From: an uncultured Methanobrevibacter sp.
GTDB taxonomy: Archaea > Methanobacteriota > Methanobacteria > Methanobacteriales > Methanobacteriaceae
Assembly (NCBI RefSeq): GCF_937881195.1
Contig: NZ_CALGFC010000055.1
Location: 1-19,477 of the forward strand
Direction of reading: 5' to 3'
DNA length: 19,477 bases
In this document: piece by piece, positions 1 to 6,548 of the stretch
How the letters are laid out: every line of letters begins with the position of its first letter
How positions within the stretch are numbered: position 1 is the first letter of the stretch
Translations under genes and position numbers: made by a program
The notes under the pieces: generated by a model
What the model was told of the DNA's origin: nothing
What the model saw: only the letters and a program-made list of their open reading frames with translations
The model's database searches: none

Positions 1-180
1 AATATTTGATATTTAAATAAATAAAAGAATAATATTTAATATTTAAAAAAATAAAAGAATAATATTTGATTTTTAAAAAAATAAAGTAATAATATTTGAT
101 ATTTAAATAAATAAAAGAATAATATTTAATATTTAAAAAAATAAAGAGATATAATTTAAAATTTAAAAAAAATATTATAT
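1..180. repeat. 30-bp AT-rich tandem repeat array (5 copies plus a degenerate sixth)
   Basis: Five head-to-tail 30-bp units start at 1, 31, 61, 91 and 121. Each begins AATATTTGAT or AATATTTAAT and ends near AAAGAAT. Copies 1 and 4 are identical and the others differ at a few bases. A sixth, degraded unit occupies about 151-180. The array runs off the left edge of the window, so its true copy number is unknown. There are no spacers, so it is not a CRISPR. The first half of the unit reappears at 203-217, ending on the A of the start codon of the following gene, so the array appears to have spread into, or grown out of, that gene's leader. Confidence 0.9.
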
Positions 181-216
181 ATTGAAAACATTGGATATTA
201 GGAATATTTGATATTT

Positions 217-639
217 ATGGATTCTTCTAAAGACAATATTTTATTTATATGTAAAAATAATTCTTCAAGATCACAGATGGCAGAAGCTATTTTAAATTCA
301 ATATATGGAGAAAAATATAATGTATTTAGTGGTGGATTAGAACCAACAAATGTGAATAAATATGCAATTAAATCTTTAAAAGAAATTAATATTGATATTA
401 CTGAAAATTATTCAAAAAATTTAGATATTTTCAAAAATAAAGAATTCAAATATGTTATTACTCTTTGTGATGATGGAAAATGCCCTTATTTTCCTAATTC
501 TGAAAAAAATATCCATAAATCTTTTAAAGACCCAAATAGAATTGAAGGTAATGAAGAAGATATTTTCAATGAATTCAGAAAATGTAGAAATGAAATAAAA
601 AAGTGGATTATTGATATGATAGAAAATGGTGTGATTTAA
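217..639 (+). CDS. arsC: thioredoxin-type arsenate reductase-like / low-molecular-weight protein tyrosine phosphatase family protein
   Basis: The 140-residue protein has the LMW-phosphatase P-loop Cys12-X5-Arg18 (CKNNSSRSQMAEA) near the N-terminus. A second pair of cysteines, Cys84 and Cys89, sits in ITLCDDGKCP, and an Asp105-Pro106 general-acid motif lies in KSFKDPNR. This is the three-cysteine layout of thioredoxin-coupled arsenate reductases, which reduce arsenate to arsenite through a Cys relay. The loop between the last two cysteines has four residues, against six in the S. aureus/B. subtilis enzymes, so activity on arsenate is likely but not certain; a phosphatase role is the alternative. 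The ATG at 217 is preferred because the family starts just before the P-loop; a TTG at 208 would add three residues. Only a weak AGGA lies upstream. The DUF166 gene starts one base after the stop, so the two probably share an operon. Confidence 0.8.
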   Translation: MDSSKDNILFICKNNSSRSQMAEAILNSIYGEKYNVFSGGLEPTNVNKYAIKSLKEINIDITENYSKNLDIFKNKEFKYVITLCDDGKCPYFPNSEKNIHKSFKDPNRIEGNEEDIFNEFRKCRNEIKKWIIDMIENGVI

Positions 640-640
640 A

Positions 641-1312
641 ATGTTAAAAGTTGTTATTTTAACTGATGGAACTTATGGAGATAGAGCATATGATACTATA
701 AAAGAAAAATTTGATACAGAATTTATACAATTAGAAGCACCAAGCGGTATTTTCCTAGACGATGATATTGAAATACCTGATAATGCTATTAATAAAATAA
801 ATAAAGCCAACATCATCATTTCATATATTTCCCATCCAGATTTAGCATTAGATATAGTATATAGATTTGCTGATAAAGTAGATTGGATAATAATAGCTTC
901 TTGGAAAGGAAATGGTCTTAAAAATCAATTTGAATCAAAAAATAATGTTTCATGCCCTTACATAATGTGCGAACTTGAAGAAAATGGGAATTCTACTTAT
1001 GATGAATTTGTAAGTAAAATAGGATGCCCTAAGGTAGATTTAATTATTGAAAATGAAAAAATTAAAGATGTGAAAGTTCTTAGATCCTCACCTTGTGGCT
1101 CTACTTCATTTGTTGCAGAATATATTAAAGAAAAATACAAAAATAAAATACCTGATGAAGAAAATCTTCCAAGAGAAGCAGGACTTAGAATTCAACACTA
1201 CCCTTGTAGAGCAGGAAAAATGAGATTATTTACTGATGAAGAATGTAAAAAACAAAAAGCATCAGGATTTCACCAAGAAGCATTTGAAAATGCAATTTTA
1301 TGTAAAAAATGA
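641..1312 (+). CDS. DUF166 family protein
   Basis: This 223-residue protein resembles the DUF166 family (PF02593) of methanogen proteins, some of which were once labelled putative thymidylate synthases on weak grounds; the true function is not established. It opens with a beta strand and glycine turn (VVILTDGTYGDRAYDTI). The C-terminal half carries two conserved-looking cysteine motifs, RSSPCGSTSF around Cys152 and HYPCRAGK around Cys189, with further cysteines at 105, 110, 129, 202 and 221. Such density suggests metal or Fe-S binding, which is inference. The start follows the upstream stop by one base, and GGTG inside the end of the upstream gene (about 627-632) serves as ribosome binding site, so translation is probably coupled to the arsenate-reductase-like gene. 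There are no membrane segments or signal peptide, so it should be cytoplasmic. Confidence 0.75.
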   Translation: MLKVVILTDGTYGDRAYDTIKEKFDTEFIQLEAPSGIFLDDDIEIPDNAINKINKANIIISYISHPDLALDIVYRFADKVDWIIIASWKGNGLKNQFESKNNVSCPYIMCELEENGNSTYDEFVSKIGCPKVDLIIENEKIKDVKVLRSSPCGSTSFVAEYIKEKYKNKIPDEENLPREAGLRIQHYPCRAGKMRLFTDEECKKQKASGFHQEAFENAILCKK

Positions 1313-1551
1313 TACATATATTAAAACTATTTCAATCTATTAAATCATTCTAATTTTAATATTATAAATTTAATTTTTCAAATTGAATTATGAATAATAA
1401 AAAGAAAATTGACAGACAATATAAGTTAAAAATCCATAATCTATTAATAAATATCAATAATTAGATTATTCAACTCAATATCATTACTTTATAGAATAAA
1501 AAAAATCCTAAAATAATACTTATAATAGATTAAAAATAGAAAATAATAAAA

Positions 1552-1559
1552 TTTAAATA
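1552..1559 (+). promoter_or_regulatory. candidate TATA box of a leaderless transcript
   Basis: TTTAAATA lies about 25 bases before the ATG at 1582, the usual archaeal distance from TATA box to transcription start. No Shine-Dalgarno-like sequence precedes that ATG, so the mRNA probably begins at or very near the start codon. This is position-based inference. Confidence 0.35.
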
Positions 1560-1581
1560 AAAATATTCTAATATTATCAAT

Positions 1582-2034
1582 ATGAATAAAGAATCATATC
1601 CATTTAGTGAAAAATTATTAGTTGTTTATTCTACTATTATGGCAATTGGAGCAATAATATCATTTTATTTAACCAATAATTATTATTTATCCCTATATTT
1701 TTTAACAATAAGTTTTATTATTCTTTTAATTATACAATTATATTTAAATAAAATTATTCCTATTCTTTATAAGATAATACTGTTTTTATTTGGAGTCTTA
1801 TTATTATTAACAAATATTTACTTTCAAATTTCATTAACAAGTTTTTTAATAATATTCATAATGATATTTGGAATTTTAAATTTAATTGAAGACTATTTTA
1901 ATAAGAATATAGATAATTCAGTACGATTTAAAAATTGGAAAAATAACTTTTTTTTAGCTATTACAATAATAGGAGGACTTTTGCTAGTATTTTTACTATT
2001 TATATTCTTAATATACTTAGATAGTAACTTATAA
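1582..2034 (+). CDS. hypothetical multi-pass membrane protein
   Basis: I do not recognise a family for this 150-residue protein. It is strongly hydrophobic, with about five predicted membrane spans at roughly residues 12-30, 34-54, 59-80, 83-102 and 122-146. A hydrophilic loop at about 103-121 carries most of the charge (NKNIDNSVRFKNWKN). It has no cysteine or histidine cluster and no recognisable transporter signature. The ATG at 1582 lacks a ribosome binding site and sits where transcription from the TATA-like element at 1552-1559 would begin, so it is probably leaderless. It is separated from the DUF166 gene by 269 bases and converges on the minus-strand gene ending at 2153, so it looks monocistronic. 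Confidence 0.65.
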   Translation: MNKESYPFSEKLLVVYSTIMAIGAIISFYLTNNYYLSLYFLTISFIILLIIQLYLNKIIPILYKIILFLFGVLLLLTNIYFQISLTSFLIIFIMIFGILNLIEDYFNKNIDNSVRFKNWKNNFFLAITIIGGLLLVFLLFIFLIYLDSNL

Positions 2035-2090
2035 ATTAAAAAAATAGTTTAAGCAAAATTATATTAATTAAAAAATAATGAAAATAATTA

Positions 2091-2162
2091 TACTAAAAAG
2101 TTAAAAAATTATAATAAAAAGTTAAAAAATAAAAAAGTAATATATAAAGATTTTAAATCTTT
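2091..2162 (-). terminator. hairpin plus U-tract terminator for the peptidoglycan-binding-domain gene
   Basis: A 17-base perfect hairpin sequence (arms AAAGATTT and AAATCTTT) at 2146-2162 overlaps the stop codon of the minus-strand gene. Reading on along the minus strand, it is followed by several runs of five or six T (about 2095-2137). A 15-base piece containing two of these runs is repeated with a 21-base period (2095-2109 and 2116-2130). T-rich runs alone suffice for termination in many archaea. Confidence 0.5.
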
Positions 2163-2569
2163 ATAATAAAACTATTTTTACGAGGAAAACCATTTATAGA
2201 ATCTTTTATATTATTAGATTCAGTTACATGACTTCCATTGGTTCTTATATTTTTTTCAACCATAGACAATTTAGTAGGAATGCTTATTTTTCCTCCACTA
2301 TATGTATTGTTGTCTTTTTCAAACATTTTAAGAGCAGTTTCTGTATCCACTCCAAAATATCCATCTATTTCTCCCTTGTAGTATTTATTTGCCTTAAGCC
2401 AATTCTGAAGATCAATAACCTCTTGACCATAGCTACCTTTTTCTAAATGACCTAAACTAGCTATAGAATTATTTTCCTTAGCCTCTTTTACAATATCAAT
2501 TGCAGACACAGAGACTAATGAATAAGCTATAAAAAAAATAAATACTAAAGAAAATATTTTTTCCCTAAT
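2153..2569 (-). CDS. secreted peptidoglycan-binding-domain (PG_binding_1) protein, start codon unresolved
   Basis: The frame encodes a signal peptide (REKIFSLVFIFFIAYSLVSVSA, likely cleaved after VSA) followed by a classic PG_binding_1 domain (PF01471) at about residues 42-86. The domain shows GSYGQEVIDLQNWL, YYKGEIDGYFG and TETALKMF. A Ser/Asn-rich tail of about 50 residues follows. In methanogens with pseudomurein this domain probably binds the cell wall; that is inference. The start is odd. No ATG, GTG or TTG lies at the signal peptide, yet a strong GGAGG (2577-2581) sits seven bases before an in-frame ATT at 2569. The nearest standard in-frame starts are TTG codons further upstream (for example 2617 and 2704), which would add a long extension. 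A third option is an ATG at about 2585 in another frame, joined to this frame if one A were missing from the A run near 2558-2563. Function of the domain is secure; the N-terminus is not. Confidence 0.75.
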   Translation of the reverse strand: MREKIFSLVFIFFIAYSLVSVSAIDIVKEAKENNSIASLGHLEKGSYGQEVIDLQNWLKANKYYKGEIDGYFGVDTETALKMFEKDNNTYSGGKISIPTKLSMVEKNIRTNGSHVTESNNIKDSINGFPRKNSFIIKI

Positions 2570-2576
2570 ATTAACG

Positions 2577-2581
2577 CCTCC
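2577..2581 (-). promoter_or_regulatory. GGAGG ribosome binding site pointing to a non-standard start
   Basis: The minus strand reads GGAGG here, and the in-frame ATT codon at 2567-2569 follows after seven bases, exactly at the beginning of a good signal peptide. It is the only strong Shine-Dalgarno sequence near the 5' end of this frame. Confidence 0.5.
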
Positions 2582-2821
2582 ATTTAGAACGGGAAAAATG
2601 TGAAAAAATAAACACAAAAAACATTCTAAACAGTCTATTATTAGATTACAATAATATATAAATCTTTTTATTTTTCTATTTATGCCCAAATAGATTAATT
2701 TCAAAATTAAATAGATAATCTCTAATAAAAGAACATAGCATAATATATTTTATATTTATAATTAGTTAATTATTATATAAAAAATTAATTTTAAACTCAA
2801 ATATTCTTTTTATATAATTAA

Positions 2822-2880
2822 TAATCCAAAAAACAAAAAAATAACAAAAAATTTATTTAAAAAAAAAATTAAAAGTTAGT
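2822..2880 (-). terminator. U-tract terminator after the TRAM gene
   Basis: Just past the TRAM gene's stop codon, the minus strand carries several long T runs (six to ten T each) over about 50 bases, in the order expected for archaeal U-tract termination. No hairpin is needed or obvious. Confidence 0.45.
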
Positions 2881-2893
2881 ATTAAAATGAATA

Positions 2894-3160
2894 TTATTCT
2901 ACTAATTTAGCAAATCCTAGATTCCTTTTAGTATCAGTAATCTTTATTTTAACTTCTTGGCCTTTCTTAGCACCAGGAACAAAAAGAATATAACCCTCTA
3001 TTTTAGCTATTCCATCACCAGATTTACCAGTGTCCTCAATTTTAACATCATACTCCTCACCTACATTCACTGGAGCATTATTATAATTATTATTATGGCT
3101 ATCCCGATTATTTCTGTAATTTTTATTGCCTCTATTGTTACTGTTATTTCTCTCAAACAT
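2894..3160 (-). CDS. stand-alone TRAM-domain RNA-binding protein
   Basis: The C-terminal 50 residues or so form a TRAM domain (PF01938): VGEEYDVKIEDTGKSGDGIAK, then GYILFVPGAKKGQEVKIKI and GFAKLVE. Small single-TRAM proteins are abundant in methanogens and act as RNA-binding, cold-shock-like RNA chaperones. That role is known for the family and inferred here. The first 35 residues are an Asn/Arg/Gly/Tyr-rich low-complexity tail with NNRGNKNYRNNR-type motifs, likely disordered and RNA-contacting. The ATG at 3160 is chosen because GAGG lies at a suitable distance before it; an upstream in-frame ATG at 3181 would add seven residues without a ribosome binding site. The gene stands alone between two minus-strand surface-protein genes. 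Confidence 0.88.
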   Translation of the reverse strand: MFERNNSNNRGNKNYRNNRDSHNNNYNNAPVNVGEEYDVKIEDTGKSGDGIAKIEGYILFVPGAKKGQEVKIKITDTKRNLGFAKLVE

Positions 3161-3622
3161 TATTAAACCTCTTACATACATTTAAATATTATATCTTTAG
3201 CAAATAATTAGTTAATAAAAAAAGATTTTTTAAAATATCTCATTTAAAAAAAAAATCAGTACAAAAGAATACTAAAATATTTTAGCATAATTAGATAATG
3301 TTTATTTTAAAAAAAAATAATAATCCATCAAAGAATATTGTTCTAACAATTGCATTATTAAATATGTTTTTCAAAGTATATATAATAACCTATTTCAAAC
3401 CAAATTATTATTTAAATTGAAATAAATTAATTCTTAATTAAATAAAAAATTTCAAAGATAAAAAAATGCATTAAATTAAATATTTTCTTTATTATTGATG
3501 AAAAAAATTAAAATTCACTATTAAAGATTAAGAAATTGCTTATTAAATAATTAAATCTATAAAATAAATTAAAAATTAATTTCAATATTTTAAATATATT
3601 ATCTTTTTATAAATTTATTATA
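3161..3622. other. AT-rich intergenic region, no gene seen
   Basis: This separates the TRAM gene from the end of the beta-helix adhesin gene. It is nearly pure A+T, with a TATA-like stretch at about 3181-3194 that could serve the TRAM gene on the minus strand. I see no tRNA, no small ORF with a ribosome binding site and no convincing hairpin. Confidence 0.6.
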
Positions 3623-5110
3623 TTAAAATTTTTTATATCCTATTATAACTAACAATAATATTACTACAATAACAATCAAATATTTAATAAAATCATTGTT
3701 ATAAATTTTTTTAGCTTCTTTGTTTATATTTAATTCATAACTATTATGATTCTGAGCTTCTGCAGAATCAAATCCTACAAGATTTGAATCAGTATTATTA
3801 AGTCCCTCATTAACCCCATTTAAATAATTTTGAGCAATAAAGTTAGCAAGATCATTTATAGGTTTAAAAATAGAATTATTTGTTTGATCGATATTTTCTT
3901 GATTTGGATTATTATTTTGGTTTGTGTTTTCTTGAGGATTATTAGTACTATTAGTTTGATTTAATACATCTTGAATAGTTTTAATCCAAGATTTTGGAAA
4001 ATTAGTGAAGTTGTTTGTGAAAAATCGTTCTTCCCAATTAGGATTATCAGTACCCCAATCATTATTTTCAAAATTAATAACATTTAATGGAGAATATGCC
4101 ACATAAATAGCATCACCCATGTAAATATCTGTTCCATGAACTCCAGAGTTGTTAGCTATAATATTATTGTTAAATATCACTTTTAATGGTATTGCATCAA
4201 GTTTTTGAACAATATAAATTAAACCCCCAAATTCAGCAGAATTATTAATAAATACGGAATCTTTGACAATTGTTTTAGCTGATGTGAAAATTGCTCCTCC
4301 ATATGTTCCAGCATTGTTATTAGTAAAACTTGAATTTTGTATAGTTGAATTACTTGTCCAAATATATAGTGCACCGCCCCATTCATCAGCATAATTATTA
4401 TCAAATGAACAATTATATATATTTGTACTAGTATATATTCCTCCCCTAATAGCTCCACCATCACGTTTTGCATGGTTGTTGATAAAAATAGAGTTATATA
4501 TATCAGTATTTCCACGGTATGTTGTTATAGCTCCACCATCATGGTCTGCATAATTTCCGATAAACAATGAATTATTAACAAATAGATATCCAGATATTTC
4601 TTCTGTACCATAATTATCTATTGCACCACCATTTATAGAAGCAGTATTATTTATAAAGACACAATTATCAACAAATAACTTTCCAGTTTCACTATGTATA
4701 GCTCCACCATGCTCATTGCTTCTACCATTGATAAATGTGATGTTAATAAGATGCACATAAGCTTTATCAGAATTTATTATAAAAATATTATTAGAATAAT
4801 TTCCATCCAATATTATTTCTTCCCTACTACCATTTCCTATAATGGTTATATTTTTATTAATAATAATACCAGATTCTAAATAGATTCCTGGTTGTAAATA
4901 TATTACATTATTAATACTAGAATTATCAATAGCTTTTTGAATAGAACTATTATTAGATATTGAAGTATAATTATTTAAATTTGCATTATTTAAATTTGTA
5001 GATACCATATCCGAAGAATTATTTTCCTCCGCAAATACACCAGAAAAAGAGAAAAATATAAAAGAAGTAATAAAAATCATTAAAATAATATTTTTTTTGT
5101 AATTTAACAT
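3623..5110 (-). CDS. membrane-anchored beta-helix adhesin-like protein with Pmp-type GGAI repeats
   Basis: The 495-residue protein begins with a signal peptide (residues 1-27, cleavage near GVFA-EEN). It continues into a right-handed beta-helix whose rungs repeat the chlamydial Pmp-like pattern F-x-N-N-x-A-x-x-x-GGAI. At least six GGAI/GGAL/GGLI elements are visible between about residues 130 and 300, for example SINGGAIDN, DHDGGAITT and EWGGALYI. An Asn/Gln/Thr-rich linker at about 385-415 follows. The last 20 or so residues form a membrane anchor (LIVIVVILLLVIIGYKKF), so the protein is held outside the cell. Such adhesin-like proteins are characteristic of Methanobrevibacter, but binding partners are unknown. 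The ATG at 5110 is preceded by a weak AGGGT. The long 5' intergenic region separates it from a divergent plus-strand gene. Confidence 0.88.
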   Translation of the reverse strand: MLNYKKNIILMIFITSFIFFSFSGVFAEENNSSDMVSTNLNNANLNNYTSISNNSSIQKAIDNSSINNVIYLQPGIYLESGIIINKNITIIGNGSREEIILDGNYSNNIFIINSDKAYVHLINITFINGRSNEHGGAIHSETGKLFVDNCVFINNTASINGGAIDNYGTEEISGYLFVNNSLFIGNYADHDGGAITTYRGNTDIYNSIFINNHAKRDGGAIRGGIYTSTNIYNCSFDNNYADEWGGALYIWTSNSTIQNSSFTNNNAGTYGGAIFTSAKTIVKDSVFINNSAEFGGLIYIVQKLDAIPLKVIFNNNIIANNSGVHGTDIYMGDAIYVAYSPLNVINFENNDWGTDNPNWEERFFTNNFTNFPKSWIKTIQDVLNQTNSTNNPQENTNQNNNPNQENIDQTNNSIFKPINDLANFIAQNYLNGVNEGLNNTDSNLVGFDSAEAQNHNSYELNINKEAKKIYNNDFIKYLIVIVVILLLVIIGYKKF

Positions 5111-5723
5111 TTTAACCCTTATAAATTTTATATTCTAAATATAAACAATGATAAAAAGATTTATTATTTTTTTAGGGATAATAAACCCCCTATAACATTA
5201 TTTAATAAATATAACATATATGTATAGTTATACAATCTGTAGCTATTAATAAATATTTATCTAATCAATATATATAGTTTTACATATCGATTATTTTGAT
5301 TTATAACATATCCCATAAAATATAAGTTATTTTTTAGAGTTTATCATAGTATATTTTTGATGATTTTTTATTATAAAGTAAAAAATAAACTATTTTAATC
5401 ATAGAAACAAAAAAAAGATTTTTAGTTATTTTTACTTTGTAATGTTTTCACATCCATTAATATAAGAATATTTTTTTTAAAGAAAATTAAATTAAAAAAA
5501 TGAATATACCCTCATATTACAAAAAAATTAAATTAATAAATATATAATAATAAACAAAAACAATATATGGACATAATATTCTTATCATATCTTTATATTT
5601 ATAATTATTTTTAAGACATTTAAAGGTTTAAATTAGAAAAATTTTATATATTAAAAGAGGTTAATAATAATTAACAGTAAAATTAATATTATAATCATAT
5701 GAATTAAAAGGAGGTGAAAATTT
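5111..5723. other. 613-base divergent intergenic region
   Basis: The region lies between the divergently transcribed adhesin gene (minus) and TM2-like gene (plus). It contains two overlapping dyads: the palindrome ACATATATGT at 5214-5223, and TGTATA-GT-TATACA at 5221-5234, about 110 bases upstream of the adhesin start. These could be regulator sites but are AT-rich enough to arise by chance. The plus-strand promoter candidate is annotated separately. I see no RNA gene. Confidence 0.5.
5643..5650 (+). promoter_or_regulatory. candidate BRE/TATA promoter of the TM2-like gene
   Basis: TTTATATA, preceded by a purine-rich GAAAAA at 5636-5641 that resembles an archaeal BRE, would place transcription start near 5672 and give a leader of about 50 bases containing the GGAGGTGA ribosome binding site. 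Confidence 0.35.
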
Positions 5724-5936
5724 ATGGCAAATGCAATTCTTGCAGCAATATTATCCTTTTTTATCCCAGGTTTAGGTCAATTATATGGAGGCCAAGGAAT
5801 AACAAAGAGCATCATATTCTTTATTATAGCAGTAATCCTAGGAATACTAACAACAACAGTATTCTCATTTATAGGAATAATATCACTTATATATGCAATA
5901 TATGCTGCATATGACGCATACAAATACATAGATTAA
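5724..5936 (+). CDS. TM2-like small membrane protein
   Basis: This 70-residue protein has the signature of TM2-type small membrane proteins. A first span contains SFFIPGLGQLYGGQ (residues 11-24), then a short loop (GITKS), then a second hydrophobic hairpin (residues 29-62) ending in AAYDAYKYID. The PGLGQ-Y-G motif is the family's turn sequence; function is unknown in archaea. Its ribosome binding site is the strongest in the window: GGAGGTGA at about 5711-5718, six bases before the ATG. This suggests high translation despite the small size. It is monocistronic, with a T-rich terminator immediately after the stop, and it converges on the small minus-strand ORF at 6051. Confidence 0.8.
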   Translation: MANAILAAILSFFIPGLGQLYGGQGITKSIIFFIIAVILGILTTTVFSFIGIISLIYAIYAAYDAYKYID

Positions 5937-5985
5937 AAAATTATATATTTTTATTTTTTATTTTATTTTTCATTTTTTATTTAGT
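5937..5985 (+). terminator. U-tract terminator of the TM2-like gene
   Basis: Immediately after the stop codon the plus strand carries five or six T runs of four to six bases, separated by single A or CA. This is a typical archaeal poly-T termination region without a hairpin. Confidence 0.5.
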
Positions 5986-6025
5986 TATTCTCCAAAATTT
6001 GTTATTAAATAATCCAAACTATTTT

Positions 6026-6046
6026 TAAAAAATATTAATAAAAAAT
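6026..6046 (-). terminator. U-tract terminator after the 79-residue ORF
   Basis: On the minus strand, just past the stop at 6051, there are two T runs of six. Together with the plus-strand T-tract at 5937-5985 they form back-to-back terminators between two convergent genes. Confidence 0.4.
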
Positions 6047-6050
6047 CAAG

Positions 6051-6290
6051 TTATAATGTAATTTTATACCTTATTTCTTTAAATGATGGAGCACAACATG
6101 GTTTAATACTATGATAAGAGAGAGAATAGCTTTTAAAATTATTAAAAAGTATTTTTAAGTCAGCCAAGACATTTTCTAATTTTTCTTCCTCATATATCCT
6201 AATTGTTGCTAAAAACCTTGGATCCCCAGATAAAATAGGTTTTATATGATTATTTTCCAAAATTCTAATTATTTCAGCGTTTATATTCAT
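6051..6290 (-). CDS. hypothetical protein, 79 residues
   Basis: I do not recognise this protein. It begins MNINAEIIRILENNHIKPIL and reads like a compact soluble alpha/beta protein. An N-terminal helix is followed by a strand (RFLATIRIYEE), a central amphipathic helix (KLENVLADLKILFNNF) and a C-terminal part with an adjacent cysteine pair in KPCCAPSF (residues 63-70). There is no signal peptide or membrane span. The ATG at 6290 has only a weak GATGAT upstream. It is not obviously co-transcribed with the HTH-CBS gene, whose stop lies 258 bases upstream. That gap contains a 22-bp direct repeat right before this start. The terminator behind it and the even amino-acid composition suggest a real gene, but it could be a remnant of a longer protein. 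Confidence 0.5.
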   Translation of the reverse strand: MNINAEIIRILENNHIKPILSGDPRFLATIRIYEEEKLENVLADLKILFNNFKSYSLSYHSIKPCCAPSFKEIRYKITL

Positions 6291-6306
6291 TTAAATCATC
6301 ATATAT

Positions 6307-6362
6307 CTAATTATAATCGATTTTAATTCAATAATATATTCTAATTATAATCAATTTTAATT
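6307..6362. repeat. 22-bp direct repeat upstream of the 79-residue ORF
   Basis: Two copies beginning CTAATTATAATC lie at 6307-6328 and 6341-6362, differing at one base (CGATT versus CAATT) and spaced 34 bases apart. They start 17 bases upstream of the minus-strand start codon at 6290, so they overlap its promoter region and may be paired regulator sites or a local duplication. Confidence 0.6.
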
Positions 6363-6548
6363 TATAATAATATTTAATTATTATGATATTTTTATTATTA
6401 AAAAGAAATTATTCTTATTTTTCAAAAAATTGAAATTAGATTGAAATTAGATTAAAATTAGATTAAAATTAAAGTTAAAATTAAAACTATAATACTAATT
6501 AAAATACAAACAATATTGAAAACTTGATAAAAAATTATTATAAAATAA

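Noticed and set aside
1..180. CRISPR array suggested by regular 30-base repeats
   Set aside because: The repeats abut one another with no spacers, are almost pure A+T and vary between copies; there are no cas genes. It is a simple tandem repeat.
5111..5723. tRNA or riboswitch in the long intergenic regions
   Set aside because: All long gaps were read for GC-richer cloverleaf or T-loop-like sequence (GGTTCGAATCC-type); none was found. An archaeal tRNA would stand out in this AT-rich background.
5714..5914. 66-residue open frame overlapping the TM2-like gene
   Set aside because: It overlaps the TM2-like gene in another frame, begins within that gene's ribosome binding site region and has an unlikely composition (Cys/Arg/Asn/Tyr).
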